13,731 nucleotides of DNA from Desulfobacterales bacterium (GTDB taxonomy: Bacteria; Desulfobacterota; Desulfobacteria; Desulfobacterales; UBA11574), in NCBI GenBank assembly GCA_030601485.1, contig JAUVTO010000026.1, positions 1-13,731 of the forward strand. The letters run 5' to 3'. A program made the position numbers and the translations under genes. Every line of letters begins with the position of its first letter. Within the stretch, counting starts at the first letter, position 1. This document shows positions 1 through 6,723 of the stretch, piece by piece. The notes under the pieces were generated by a model that was not told where the DNA came from, did no database searches, and saw nothing but the letters and a program-made list of their open reading frames with translations.

Positions 1-33
1 CCGGACCGCATCAATTTTCTCGCCCTCTAATGA

Positions 34-190
34 ATTGTCAGTCTCGTAAAAAGTCACAATCCGACGGCAAAGTAAAAAGATCCAAATTCAAGGCGCGCAA
101 ATCCTGAGGAATGAGTCGTACTTATAGTACGCTGCAATGACGAAGGATGCAGCGCAACGCAGAAGTTGGACTTTTTACGAAGCCGTCAAT
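34..190. repeat. MITE-like intergenic repeat (E1) with inverted ends
   Basis: The ends carry a perfect 12-bp inverted repeat, TCGTAAAAAGTC at 44-55 and GACTTTTTACGA at 169-180. It extends outward imperfectly to 34-55 and 169-190 (18 of 22 positions). Inside are two smaller dyads: CGTAC/GTACG at 117-121 and 127-131, and GCTGC/GCAGC at 131-135 and 149-153. A direct repeat AATGAA occurs at 29-34 and 188-193 and may be a target-site duplication, although the arms are not symmetric about it. No protein is encoded. The core at 89-168 begins CAAGGC and ends AACGCAGAAGTTG, as does the element near 1164-1304. I infer a non-autonomous mobile repeat; a palindromic RNA-structure element is the alternative. 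Confidence 0.7.
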
Positions 191-553
191 GAAATATTTA
201 AAACATTTCTGTAAAGAAACAAGAGGGCATTAAAGGCTTGCGTCTCAATATTTCCCTTGCAAGATCTAATAATTTTTTTTGATTTCCGTCTGTTATTGCC
301 CTTGACATACTGCATTGATTTCCTAATAATATCTCCATAAATTTTCTACTTATATATTCTGCAGTTGGTCTAAATACTGTTATTGCAGAACATGTCAACA
401 CAGAATATTTTCTGTAACATCATCTTATATTACAAATTACAGAAATTTTTCCGGTTAATTAAATTGTTCGGTGCTCAACTCCCCAATTCAAAACCATATT
501 ATTATATGTATATTTATATTGCTTTTATCCTTCCCCTTTGATATTGTTAAATT
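181..553. other. gene-poor stretch before the toxin-antitoxin pair
   Basis: No convincing gene was found. A minus-strand frame at 198-401 can be read from a GTG start for 67 codons, but it has no clear ribosome binding site and no family I recognise; it could be a decayed fragment. A 6-bp hairpin, ACAGAA/TTCTGT with a TATT loop, lies at 400-415. The last 70 bases before the toxin gene are very AT-rich (runs such as TATATTTATATT near 509-520). They probably hold its promoter, but no -35/-10 pair is good enough to call. Confidence 0.5.
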
Positions 554-832
554 ATGAAAAAGGTAAGATTTGAGTGGGATGCTAAAAAAGACAAGCAAAA
601 TCAGGAGAAACATGGAGTTTCATTTGCATTTGCCCAATATGCCTTTACCGATCCTGACCGCATTATTGCCGAGGATTTAAATCACAGCCAAAAGGAAAAA
701 CGATATTACTGTTTCGGCAAAGTCGGAAATGGAATCATAACAGTTCGTTTCACATATCGTGGCAGCGTTATACGCATTATCGGTGCAGGATACTGGCGAA
801 AAGGGAGGAAAATATATGAAAGCCAAAATTAA
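554..832 (+). CDS. brnT: BrnT family type II toxin
   Basis: This 92-residue protein fits the BrnT family (COG2929), RelE-like ribonucleases that inhibit translation and are neutralised by a ribbon-helix-helix partner. Visible family features are the opening FEWDAKK (residues 6-12), the EKHGVSF segment (18-24), an acidic HSQKEKR stretch (44-50) and the late strand RGSVIRIIGA (69-78) ending in a basic WRKGRKIYE. Length is normal. The ATG at 554 has no clear Shine-Dalgarno sequence, whereas the downstream gene has a strong one. That may favour antitoxin synthesis. The 3' end overlaps the antitoxin gene by 17 nt, which fits translational coupling. The family call is by sequence memory; activity is inferred. 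Confidence 0.82.
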   Translation: MKKVRFEWDAKKDKQNQEKHGVSFAFAQYAFTDPDRIIAEDLNHSQKEKRYYCFGKVGNGIITVRFTYRGSVIRIIGAGYWRKGRKIYESQN

Positions 833-1073
833 ATACACTGATGAACCATTGGGAAAATTACGTATAATTGATGATTTTCTACCTCCTCCGGAAGATTTAC
901 TATTTAAAGAGGAGAATGTAAAAATTACGATTACTCTCAGCAAAGACAGCATTGATTTTTTTAAAAATGAAGCAAAAAAGCATAATACACAGTATCAAAA
1001 AATGATCCGCAGGCTTTTAGATCTATATGCTGCACATCATAAGCAACCGCCCCGAACCAATCAGTTCACCTGA
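816..1073 (+). CDS. ribbon-helix-helix (CopG/BrnA-like) antitoxin
   Basis: This 85-residue protein follows the BrnT toxin and probably binds it and represses the operon. The start at 816 is chosen because AAGGGAGGAA (801-810) sits just ahead at good spacing; an upstream in-frame ATG at 759 lies deep inside brnT and is rejected. Residues 35-75 look like a ribbon-helix-helix fold: a short strand VKITITLS followed by two helices, KDSIDFFKNEAKKH and YQKMIRRLLDLYAAHH. The N-terminal 30 residues, including a PPPE segment, resemble the toxin-facing region of BrnA proteins. BrnA usually reads DVLEWFR where this has DSIDFFK, so a CopG-like relative is also possible. The call rests mainly on gene order and the fold pattern. 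Confidence 0.75.
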   Translation: MKAKIKYTDEPLGKLRIIDDFLPPPEDLLFKEENVKITITLSKDSIDFFKNEAKKHNTQYQKMIRRLLDLYAAHHKQPPRTNQFT

Positions 1074-1088
1074 CCGGAAAAGCCGGAC

Positions 1089-1361
1089 ATGACTGGAAAG
1101 TATGATATTAAGCAAAGTGAAAATGGAATCTATCTCGATACAGACAGACTTGGAGACATTTATGAGTCCGTTGATTAATGGTCTTTTCGCACAATCTCTG
1201 CGTTATGCTCAAAAAATAATCCTCGGAATATCAAATATATGCCTGTGGTTATTTTTTTCGCATGCCTTGATCTTGAACGAAAATCCTCATTAATCAACAG
1301 ACTCATTTATATCAAGCCGGCAGATCTTGAATTGTTATATAAAAGATTAAAGGTCTTATGA
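1089..1361 (+). pseudogene. small unknown frame split by a repeat insertion
   Basis: An ATG at 1089, 15 nt after the antitoxin stop, opens a 29-codon frame (begins MTGKYDIKQSENGIYLDTDR) that ends at TAA 1176-1178, inside the repeat arm. The same frame then stays open to TGA 1359-1361 and ends ADLELLYKRLKVL, 3 nt before the yraN start. Removing the repeat together with one ATTTAT copy (147 bp, 49 codons) joins the halves into an uninterrupted 41-codon frame. I infer a small gene interrupted by the element. No family is recognised, and no strong ribosome binding site is seen at 1089. The chance that such a short frame is accidental is real. A 29-residue truncated product could still be made. 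Confidence 0.45.
1164..1304. mobile_element. MITE-like element (E2) with terminal inverted repeats
   Basis: The arms at 1162-1180 and 1288-1306 are inverted copies matching at 18 of 19 positions (ATGAGTCCGTTGATTAATG against its complement with one change). The similarity continues inward to TTTTCG after a 1-nt slip. A direct repeat ATTTAT flanks the element at 1158-1163 and 1305-1310 and looks like a 6-bp target-site duplication. Read on the minus strand, the core (1269 down to 1192) begins CAAGGC and ends AACGCAGAGATTG, matching the ends of the E1 core. It encodes no transposase, so movement would need one supplied elsewhere. It sits between the toxin-antitoxin pair and yraN. Confidence 0.72.
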
Positions 1362-1364
1362 TCG

Positions 1365-1736
1365 ATGCTAAACAAACGACAGAAATTCGGTAAAGAAAGT
1401 GAGTCCATAGCCGTCAAGCACCTTAAAAAGAACGGATACAAGATTCTGGAGCAGAATTACCGTAACAAGCTGGGCGAAATCGACATTATTGCAAAAGATA
1501 AGGATACCCTTGTTTTTATCGAGGTCAAAGCAAGAAAATCCGGTCGGTTCGGGAATCCCAAATGGGCCGTAACCCCTAAAAAGCAGCGTAAAATTTCGAT
1601 AGTGGCACTCTACTATCTAAAGGTCTCAAAACAACATAATGTCAAGGCACGGTTTGACGTGGTCAGCATACTTTCCGCAGAAAAGAACCCTGATATAGAA
1701 ATCGTTAAAAATGCCTTCCAACTCGCCTATACGTGA
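1365..1736 (+). CDS. yraN: YraN/UPF0102 family nuclease-like protein
   Basis: This 123-residue cytoplasmic protein has normal YraN length. The family has a predicted PD-(D/E)XK nuclease fold. The diagnostic residues are present: G37-E-I-D40, then the strand LVFIEVKARK with E53 and K55, preceded by the N-terminal helix FGKESESIAVKHLKKNGY. YraN-type proteins are often found near rsmI, as here; the biochemical role is not well settled and DNA processing or recombination is the usual suggestion. Only a weak AAAGG (about 1349) precedes the start. It is the first gene of a same-strand run that continues with rsmI 69 nt downstream. Confidence 0.9.
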   Translation: MLNKRQKFGKESESIAVKHLKKNGYKILEQNYRNKLGEIDIIAKDKDTLVFIEVKARKSGRFGNPKWAVTPKKQRKISIVALYYLKVSKQHNVKARFDVVSILSAEKNPDIEIVKNAFQLAYT

Positions 1737-1805
1737 ACAGGAATGTCTAACCTATCTAAAATTATGGCATAAAATTCACTTTACCGGAGCAAGGAGGATT
1801 TTAAT

Positions 1806-2684
1806 TTGCAGTCAAACCCCAACAATAAACCCGGCATGCTTTACGTTGTTGCCACGCCCATAGGGAACAGGGACGATATCACCCTAAGAGCGCTCAATAT
1901 CCTCGGGCATGTCGATCTTGTGGCTGCAGAAGATACAAGACATACCGGCAGGCTCTTGGCACATCACAAGATCAAATGTCGTATGATCTCTTTTCATGAA
2001 CATAATGAAAGTGAACGTACGCCGGATCTTATTAACAGGCTCAAATCCGGATTATCGGTGGCCCTGGTATCAAATGCAGGTACGCCATCCGTATCCGACC
2101 CCGGCTACAGGCTTGTAAAAGAGGCCGTCATAAACCGTATAAGGGTCAGTCCCATTCCCGGTGTGTCGGCCGCCATTGCCGCTCTCAGTGTTTCGGGACT
2201 GCCAACTGATTCCTTTGTTTTCATAGGCTTTCCCGCTAAAAAGAAAGCAAAGCGGCTCGATCAACTTAAAGACCTTGTCGGTGAAAGCAGAACCATGGTA
2301 TTTTATGAATCCCCAAAGCGTATTTTAACATTTTTAAAGGAGATTATAACTGTTATGGGGGACAGGTACGGTGTGCTGTCCAGGGAGATGACCAAGTTAC
2401 ATGAAGAATTTATTAGAGGCTTTTTGTCTGAAATTCTTGCCAGCTTGAATGCACGGCCGGCAATAAAAGGCGAATGCACGCTTCTTTTAACGGGATGTGA
2501 AAAAAACAAAGAAGTTTCTATTAAGACCGTTAGAACCGAGATAAGTAAAGCGCTGGAGAAAAAACAAAGCAAACTTTCCGAACTTTCCAAAATTATCGCC
2601 CAAAAATACGGCCTTCCGAAAAATAAGGTATATGATGAGGCATTGAAATTGAAGCGCAAGATGCAGAGCCAAAAGCACAATTAG
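1806..2684 (+). CDS. rsmI: 16S rRNA (cytidine-1402 2'-O)-methyltransferase RsmI
   Basis: RsmI methylates the 2'-O of C1402 in 16S rRNA using S-adenosylmethionine, tuning the decoding centre. The 292-residue protein carries the tetrapyrrole-methylase-fold signatures: LYVVATPIGNRDDITLRAL (12-30), AEDTRHTGRLL (41-51), SNAGTPSVSDPGY (89-101), PIPGVSAAIAAL (116-127) and TMVFYESPKR (163-172). The usual SDAGTP reads SNAGTP here, and PIGNLGD reads PIGNRDD, both mild departures. The TTG start at 1806 is preferred over the ATG at 1836 because a strong AAGGAGG (1791-1797) sits 8 nt upstream of it. The stop lies 7 nt before the next ATG, consistent with an operon. Confidence 0.95.
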   Translation: MQSNPNNKPGMLYVVATPIGNRDDITLRALNILGHVDLVAAEDTRHTGRLLAHHKIKCRMISFHEHNESERTPDLINRLKSGLSVALVSNAGTPSVSDPGYRLVKEAVINRIRVSPIPGVSAAIAALSVSGLPTDSFVFIGFPAKKKAKRLDQLKDLVGESRTMVFYESPKRILTFLKEIITVMGDRYGVLSREMTKLHEEFIRGFLSEILASLNARPAIKGECTLLLTGCEKNKEVSIKTVRTEISKALEKKQSKLSELSKIIAQKYGLPKNKVYDEALKLKRKMQSQKHN

Positions 2685-2691
2685 AATTAAT

Positions 2692-3303
2692 ATGGAAACA
2701 ATCCCAAACCCGAAACCCGATACCCGAAACCCGATTATATATCCGGTAATTCTCGCTGTTCCTGATAAAGAACAACAGCTTAAAGGCAGGGAAAAGGTTT
2801 CCTTTTTAAGCAAACATGCCAGAAAAGCCCTTGAAATATCCGCCAAAAAGAGCCGCATCCAATTAACCTATCTTAAAAAAGATGAAAAAGGGGTTCCATT
2901 GCCTTTTAATGGGCATTACTGGTCCCTTACTCACAAGTCCAAATATGTTGCGGCCGTGATTGCTTCAGCTCCCATCGGTATTGATATCGAAAAGATCCGG
3001 TCCTGTTCAAAGGCTCTTTTCAGAAAAACAGCCCGTGACAGCGAATGGAAACTTTCAGACACAGATCCATTCATCCTTTTCTATCGCTACTGGACGTCAA
3101 AGGAATCGGTATTAAAGGCTTCAGGAACCGGTATCAGGGACCTTTCAAAATCTCGCATTATGAAGATAATCGACGATAATCATCTGGTAATAGACTACCG
3201 GAACCAAGAATGGCTCATAGAACACTTTTATTTCGACGAACACATTGCATCTGTTGTTAAAAACAATTTTCATATTGAATGGACAAATCAAGTGACCAGT
3301 TAG
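2692..3303 (+). CDS. 4'-phosphopantetheinyl transferase superfamily protein
   Basis: It transfers 4'-phosphopantetheine from coenzyme A to a serine of acyl, peptidyl or aryl carrier proteins. The 203-residue protein is Sfp/AcpT-like in length. Visible motifs are SLTHKSKYVAAVIA (78-91), the magnesium-binding GIDIEKI (96-102, D98 and E100) and WTSKESVLKASGTGI (134-148, with W134, K137 and E138). About the first 15 residues are unusual: they are encoded by a 7-bp tandem repeat (2703-2736) and read as Pro/Asn-rich filler. No alternative ATG, GTG or TTG start lies between the repeat and the conserved region, so 2692 is used although its ribosome binding site is poor. No carrier-protein pathway is adjacent, so the substrate is unknown. 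It overlaps an upstream-extended version of the next frame. Confidence 0.88.
   Translation: METIPNPKPDTRNPIIYPVILAVPDKEQQLKGREKVSFLSKHARKALEISAKKSRIQLTYLKKDEKGVPLPFNGHYWSLTHKSKYVAAVIASAPIGIDIEKIRSCSKALFRKTARDSEWKLSDTDPFILFYRYWTSKESVLKASGTGIRDLSKSRIMKIIDDNHLVIDYRNQEWLIEHFYFDEHIASVVKNNFHIEWTNQVTS
2703..2736 (+). repeat. 7-bp tandem repeat (CCCGAAA/CCCGATA) in a gene start
   Basis: After a degenerate CCCAAA (2703-2708) come four 7-bp units: CCCGAAA, CCCGATA, CCCGAAA and CCCGATT (2709-2736), so a 14-bp block is nearly repeated twice. It lies 11 nt inside the phosphopantetheinyl transferase frame. Because 7 is not a multiple of 3, gain or loss of a unit would shift the frame from the ATG at 2692. 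Confidence 0.8.
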
Positions 3304-3317
3304 AGGATATAAATATT

Positions 3318-4898
3318 ATGGATATAACATTTTACGGCGCTGCTCGGGAAGTTACCGGCTCTATGCACCTGATAGCCACTGAAAATGATCGCATACTGCT
3401 TGACTGCGGAATGTTTCAGGGTCGTCGCAAAGAAACCGAAGAAAAAAACAGGCGACTGCCCTTTGATCCGCAAAACATCACCAGCCTCGTGCTTTCACAT
3501 GCTCACATCGATCATTCCGGACGCATCCCATTGCTGACTAAAAACAATTTTGTTGGGCGGATTGTCTGTACTCGCGCAACTCAAGATGCATGCGAATACC
3601 TCCTGATGGATTCGGCTCACATCCAGGAATCAGACGCCAATTACCTCAATTATAAAACCTTGAGGTCCGTTTTATCTCAGAAGAAAACGTTGCATGTCAA
3701 AAAAAGAAATTCAAAAAAAGAATTAAACGATATCAAAAAGATTTTAAAAAAAGACCGTCATCAACTCGACATGGAAAAAATCAACGAACTCATCCAAAAA
3801 CATCACATAGACGCAGTCCGTCCGATTTATTCCATCGAAGATGCGAAACATGCCCTCAGTTTCTTTGAAGGTCATCCTTATCGTAACCCCATAGTCATCG
3901 GAAAAGATTCGAGCTGCACTTTTTACGAAGCAGGACATATTTTAGGATCTGCGATATCCATAATCAAGGTCATTGAAAACGGTCGTTCACGCACGATCTG
4001 TTATACGGGTGATATCGGTCGATTTGACAAACCGATTATAAAAGATCCGGCGCTTCATTTTGAAGAGACCGACCGGAACATAGATTTGATGATTATGGAA
4101 AGCACTTACGGAAACCGCTTTCACGAACCGTTGCAAAATCTGAAACCCAGATTAAAAAAGGTTCTTACAGATACCGTTGAACGGGGCGGAACGGTTATTA
4201 TACCTGCATTTGCATACGGTCGTACTCAGGAACTTTTATATGTACTGCACGAACTGTATAATGACAATGAAGTTCAGCCGGTTCCAATATTCGTGGACAG
4301 CCCTCTGGCAACCAATATTACCCGTGTCTTCGGAGAGCATCCTGAGGTTTATGACCGAGAAACTCATGAAACTTTTCTTGCAAAAGGTAAAAATCCGTTT
4401 TTTTTTGACAAGATTCATTTTGTGGGTTCGGTCGAAGAATCCATGGCGTTGAATCGCAGTCAGAAACCGCATATCGTCATCACAGCCTCAGGAATGTGTG
4501 AAGCCGGGCGTATTCTGCATCATTTACGCCATAAAATCCATAACCCTCGGAATACGATTCTGATTGTCGGCTATATGGCTCAAAATACCCTGGGACGTCG
4601 TATTATTGAACAGGGCGCGAAATATGAGAAGTCCGGTCGTACCGGTTCACCGCCCTTGCTGAAATTTCTCAACAAAGAATATCCTTTGAAAGCGCACGTG
4701 GTGAAATTGAGCGGTTTCAGCGCCCATGGGGACAGAAATGAAATGTTCCGTTTTCTTAAGGAATCTAATTTGCGTATTAATAAAATTGCCGTGGTCCACG
4801 GTGAAGAAGATCAAGCACTATCCTTTGCAAAATTTTTAAACAATCAAGGCTTTTCAGCAATTGTTCCCAAATCCGGGGATACGGTTCATATTGAATAA
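3318..4898 (+). CDS. metallo-beta-lactamase/beta-CASP RNase-like protein
   Basis: This 526-residue protein belongs to the beta-CASP group of metallo-beta-lactamases (CPSF73/YSH1-like; bacterial relatives include Thermus TTHA0252), zinc-dependent RNA-processing nucleases. Zinc ligands are visible: HAHIDH (61-66), H207 in AGHILGS, D232 in YTGDIG and H470 in GFSAHGDR. Beta-CASP motifs follow: ESTYG (261-265), the GGTVIIPAFAYGRTQELLYVL block (290-310), VDSPLATNITRVF (326-338) and SGMCEAGRILHH (391-402). Residues 117-168 form a lysine-rich insertion after the DSAHIQESDANYL segment. The start at 3318 is chosen for the family N-terminus (MDITFYGAAREVTGS) and AGAGGA upstream; an in-frame ATG at 3279 lies inside the previous gene. 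Exo- versus endonuclease activity cannot be told from sequence. Confidence 0.92.
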   Translation: MDITFYGAAREVTGSMHLIATENDRILLDCGMFQGRRKETEEKNRRLPFDPQNITSLVLSHAHIDHSGRIPLLTKNNFVGRIVCTRATQDACEYLLMDSAHIQESDANYLNYKTLRSVLSQKKTLHVKKRNSKKELNDIKKILKKDRHQLDMEKINELIQKHHIDAVRPIYSIEDAKHALSFFEGHPYRNPIVIGKDSSCTFYEAGHILGSAISIIKVIENGRSRTICYTGDIGRFDKPIIKDPALHFEETDRNIDLMIMESTYGNRFHEPLQNLKPRLKKVLTDTVERGGTVIIPAFAYGRTQELLYVLHELYNDNEVQPVPIFVDSPLATNITRVFGEHPEVYDRETHETFLAKGKNPFFFDKIHFVGSVEESMALNRSQKPHIVITASGMCEAGRILHHLRHKIHNPRNTILIVGYMAQNTLGRRIIEQGAKYEKSGRTGSPPLLKFLNKEYPLKAHVVKLSGFSAHGDRNEMFRFLKESNLRINKIAVVHGEEDQALSFAKFLNNQGFSAIVPKSGDTVHIE

Positions 4899-4906
4899 TA
4901 TAGATA

Positions 4907-5839
4907 ATGATCAACCATACGCCCCAAAATCAGGAACTTCCCTTTTTAGCCGCCATCTTTACCGTATTTCTGTGCGCATTATTCGGTGCTAATGCCGTTG
5001 CTATTAAAATCAGTCTTTCCGGACTGGGTGTATTTACCACCGCCGGGCTCCGTTTCAGTATGGCCTCGGTGGCGGTTTTTATATGGGCTCGAATTACCGG
5101 CAGATCCTTTCACATCAAGAAAGGACAGATTCATCAGCTACTGATTATCTCCATGATGTTTACCGTGCAACTATCACTGTTTTATCTCGGAATCAGCAAA
5201 AGTAATGCTTCCCGAGCAACACTGATGGTCAATTTGCAACCGTTTTTTACGCTTTTTCTGGCACATTTTTTCATTTCCGGAGACCGGATTACCAAAAGAA
5301 AAACCCTTGGAATCATGCTTGGGTTTGCCGGAGTGATTTTTGTATTTATGGAAAAAAAAGGAGTCACAGCCGATTTTCAGGTCGGGGATCTAATAATCCT
5401 TTTCGCAGCTTTTCTCTGGGCCTGCAACGCAGTTTACACCAAAAGGATTATTCACGCCTTCAAACCGTTTCATTTGGTCCTTTATCCCATGATATTTTCG
5501 GTTCCTTTCTTTTTTCTCGAAGGATTTGTTTGGGACAGCACCATGATAGCTCATGTTGACGCAAAAGTTTTTTGCGCTCTCTTATACCAGGGCCTTGTAG
5601 CGGCTTCTTTTTGTTTTGTAGCATGGATTACCTTGCTGCAAAAATACGGTGCCGTGGCTCTGCATTCTTTTATTTTCGTCATGCCAATTTCAGGGGTTGT
5701 GCTGGGAGGACTTGTTCTGGGGGAACCGATCACGGTCAATATTATTATAGCCCTGTTGTTGATCGTGTCAGGTATTCTGTTGGTTAACTTCAAACAGAAA
5801 AAGCCAATACCGTTGTTTCCACTTGGAAGAAATGTTTAA
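4907..5839 (+). CDS. EamA/DMT family transporter
   Basis: This 310-residue integral inner-membrane protein has about ten hydrophobic segments arranged as two EamA halves (roughly residues 10-150 and 155-295), typical of the drug/metabolite transporter superfamily. Family-like stretches are FGANAVAIKISLSGLG (near 27-42), SNASRATLMVNLQPFFTLFLA in the first half and FAAFLWACNAVYTKRI opening the second half. The substrate cannot be assigned; relatives export amino acids, metabolites or drugs. The start lies 8 nt after the previous stop with no clear Shine-Dalgarno sequence, so reinitiation within an operon is likely. The tail KQKKPIPLFPLGRNV is cytoplasmic and basic. Confidence 0.9.
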   Translation: MINHTPQNQELPFLAAIFTVFLCALFGANAVAIKISLSGLGVFTTAGLRFSMASVAVFIWARITGRSFHIKKGQIHQLLIISMMFTVQLSLFYLGISKSNASRATLMVNLQPFFTLFLAHFFISGDRITKRKTLGIMLGFAGVIFVFMEKKGVTADFQVGDLIILFAAFLWACNAVYTKRIIHAFKPFHLVLYPMIFSVPFFFLEGFVWDSTMIAHVDAKVFCALLYQGLVAASFCFVAWITLLQKYGAVALHSFIFVMPISGVVLGGLVLGEPITVNIIIALLLIVSGILLVNFKQKKPIPLFPLGRNV

Positions 5840-5843
5840 TATT

Positions 5844-6551
5844 ATGACCGTGAAAAATATTCAAAGAAAATTACAACAACTCGGAAACAGGAAAACGGCC
5901 GACGCCTTACGAAGGTTTTTTAAAACCGGTCCCGGTGAGTATGGTGAAGGTGATGTTTTCATAGGAGTCAGAGTTCCTGAATTAAGGAAGCTGGTCAAAG
6001 AATATCCTGACATAACCATAAAGGAATCAGTGCAATTGCTCAGGTCCACGATTCATGAGGAGCGGCTGTTTGCACTCTTGATGCTTATCAACAAATTTTC
6101 AAAGGGGAATGAAACGGTAAAAAAGAGAATTTATGAACTGTACTTGCAACATACGAAATTTATAAATAGCTGGGATCTTGTTGACGGCTCGGCTCATCAT
6201 ATTGTCGGCGCCTTCTTAATGGATAAAAACAAAGAACCTGTTTACCGTCTTGCAAAATCAAAAAACTTGTGGGAACGGAGAATTGCAATATTGTCCACAT
6301 TCCATTTTATTAAGCATGATAACTACTTGGAGACACTCAAAATTTCAAAAATCCTGCTGACGGATGACCAAGATTTGATTCATAAAGCCGTAGGATGGAT
6401 GCTGCGAGAAATCGGCAAGCGTCATATGTCCACTGAAGAGATATTCTTGAAAAAATATCATAAGAGGATGCCTCGCACCATGTTGCGGTATGCCATTGAA
6501 AAATTTCCGGAGTCAAAAAGACAAAAATATTTGAAAGGAAAAATTTTATGA
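5844..6551 (+). CDS. AlkD-like DNA alkylation repair protein
   Basis: This 235-residue protein matches the AlkC/AlkD family, HEAT-like-repeat DNA glycosylases that remove bulky or cationic alkylated bases without base flipping. The conserved N-terminus RRFFKTGPGEYGEGDVFIGVRVP (23-45) is present. Residues equivalent to the Bacillus cereus AlkD active site are visible: W110 and D114 in SWDLVDGSAHHIVG, an arginine at 145-146 in LWERRIAILSTF, and W185 in KAVGWMLREIGKR. A frame also opens at TTG 5823 and ATG 5832, but both would overlap the transporter gene. The ATG at 5844 begins MTVKNIQRKL as family members do and lies 4 nt after the previous stop, so it is preferred. Length equals AlkD (about 237 residues). 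Confidence 0.9.
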   Translation: MTVKNIQRKLQQLGNRKTADALRRFFKTGPGEYGEGDVFIGVRVPELRKLVKEYPDITIKESVQLLRSTIHEERLFALLMLINKFSKGNETVKKRIYELYLQHTKFINSWDLVDGSAHHIVGAFLMDKNKEPVYRLAKSKNLWERRIAILSTFHFIKHDNYLETLKISKILLTDDQDLIHKAVGWMLREIGKRHMSTEEIFLKKYHKRMPRTMLRYAIEKFPESKRQKYLKGKIL

Positions 6552-6588
6552 TGAGCTCGACTTTTTGCGAATTCATCAAGATTTTTTT
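6550..6588 (+). terminator. possible rho-independent terminator with repeat tip
   Basis: GATGA (6550-6554) can pair with TCATC (6573-6577), with CG/CG pairs inside, and is followed by eight T at 6582-6589. The stem is weak. It would end the yraN-to-alkD run. The loop contains GACTTTTTGCGA, a one-base variant of the E1 repeat tip, so it may have been built from a decayed repeat. Confidence 0.4.
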
Positions 6589-6607
6589 TGCAAATTGAGA
6601 AAATGGG

Positions 6608-6636
6608 TTGATAATTTGCCAATAAGAATGTATAAA
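6608..6636 (+). promoter_or_regulatory. sigma70-like promoter of the zinc-ribbon gene
   Basis: TTGATA (6608-6613) and TATAAA (6631-6636) are separated by exactly 17 nt, each matching the consensus at five of six positions. Transcription would begin near 6643, leaving a leader of about 80 nt before the ATG at 6724. A 7-bp inverted repeat GCAAATT/AATTTGC (6590-6596 and 6613-6619) overlaps the -35 region and could be an operator. Confidence 0.6.
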
Positions 6637-6723
6637 ATAAGCATACTTTAACTGGTGGGAAAAGTAAGAGACGTACGACAATCTTCAGTGTCAAAGGACT
6701 TTATATGAAAAAGGAGGTGTACT

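Noticed and set aside
198..401. 67-codon minus-strand frame from a GTG start
   Set aside because: There is no ribosome binding site, no recognised family, and it lies in an AT-rich stretch next to a repeat. It is mentioned only as a possible decayed fragment.
1102..1293. 63-codon plus-strand frame
   Set aside because: It reads through the E2 repeat in a different frame from the reconstructed small gene and has no supporting start signal. It is explained by the repeat.
3279..3317. Upstream-extended start of the beta-CASP protein
   Set aside because: The extra 13 residues overlap the previous gene, have no ribosome binding site, and precede the family's usual N-terminus.
1365..6551. Possible new defence or biosynthetic system in the same-strand run
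   Set aside because: All six genes belong to known housekeeping or transport families, and their order does not suggest a joint pathway. The phosphopantetheinyl transferase has no carrier-protein gene nearby.
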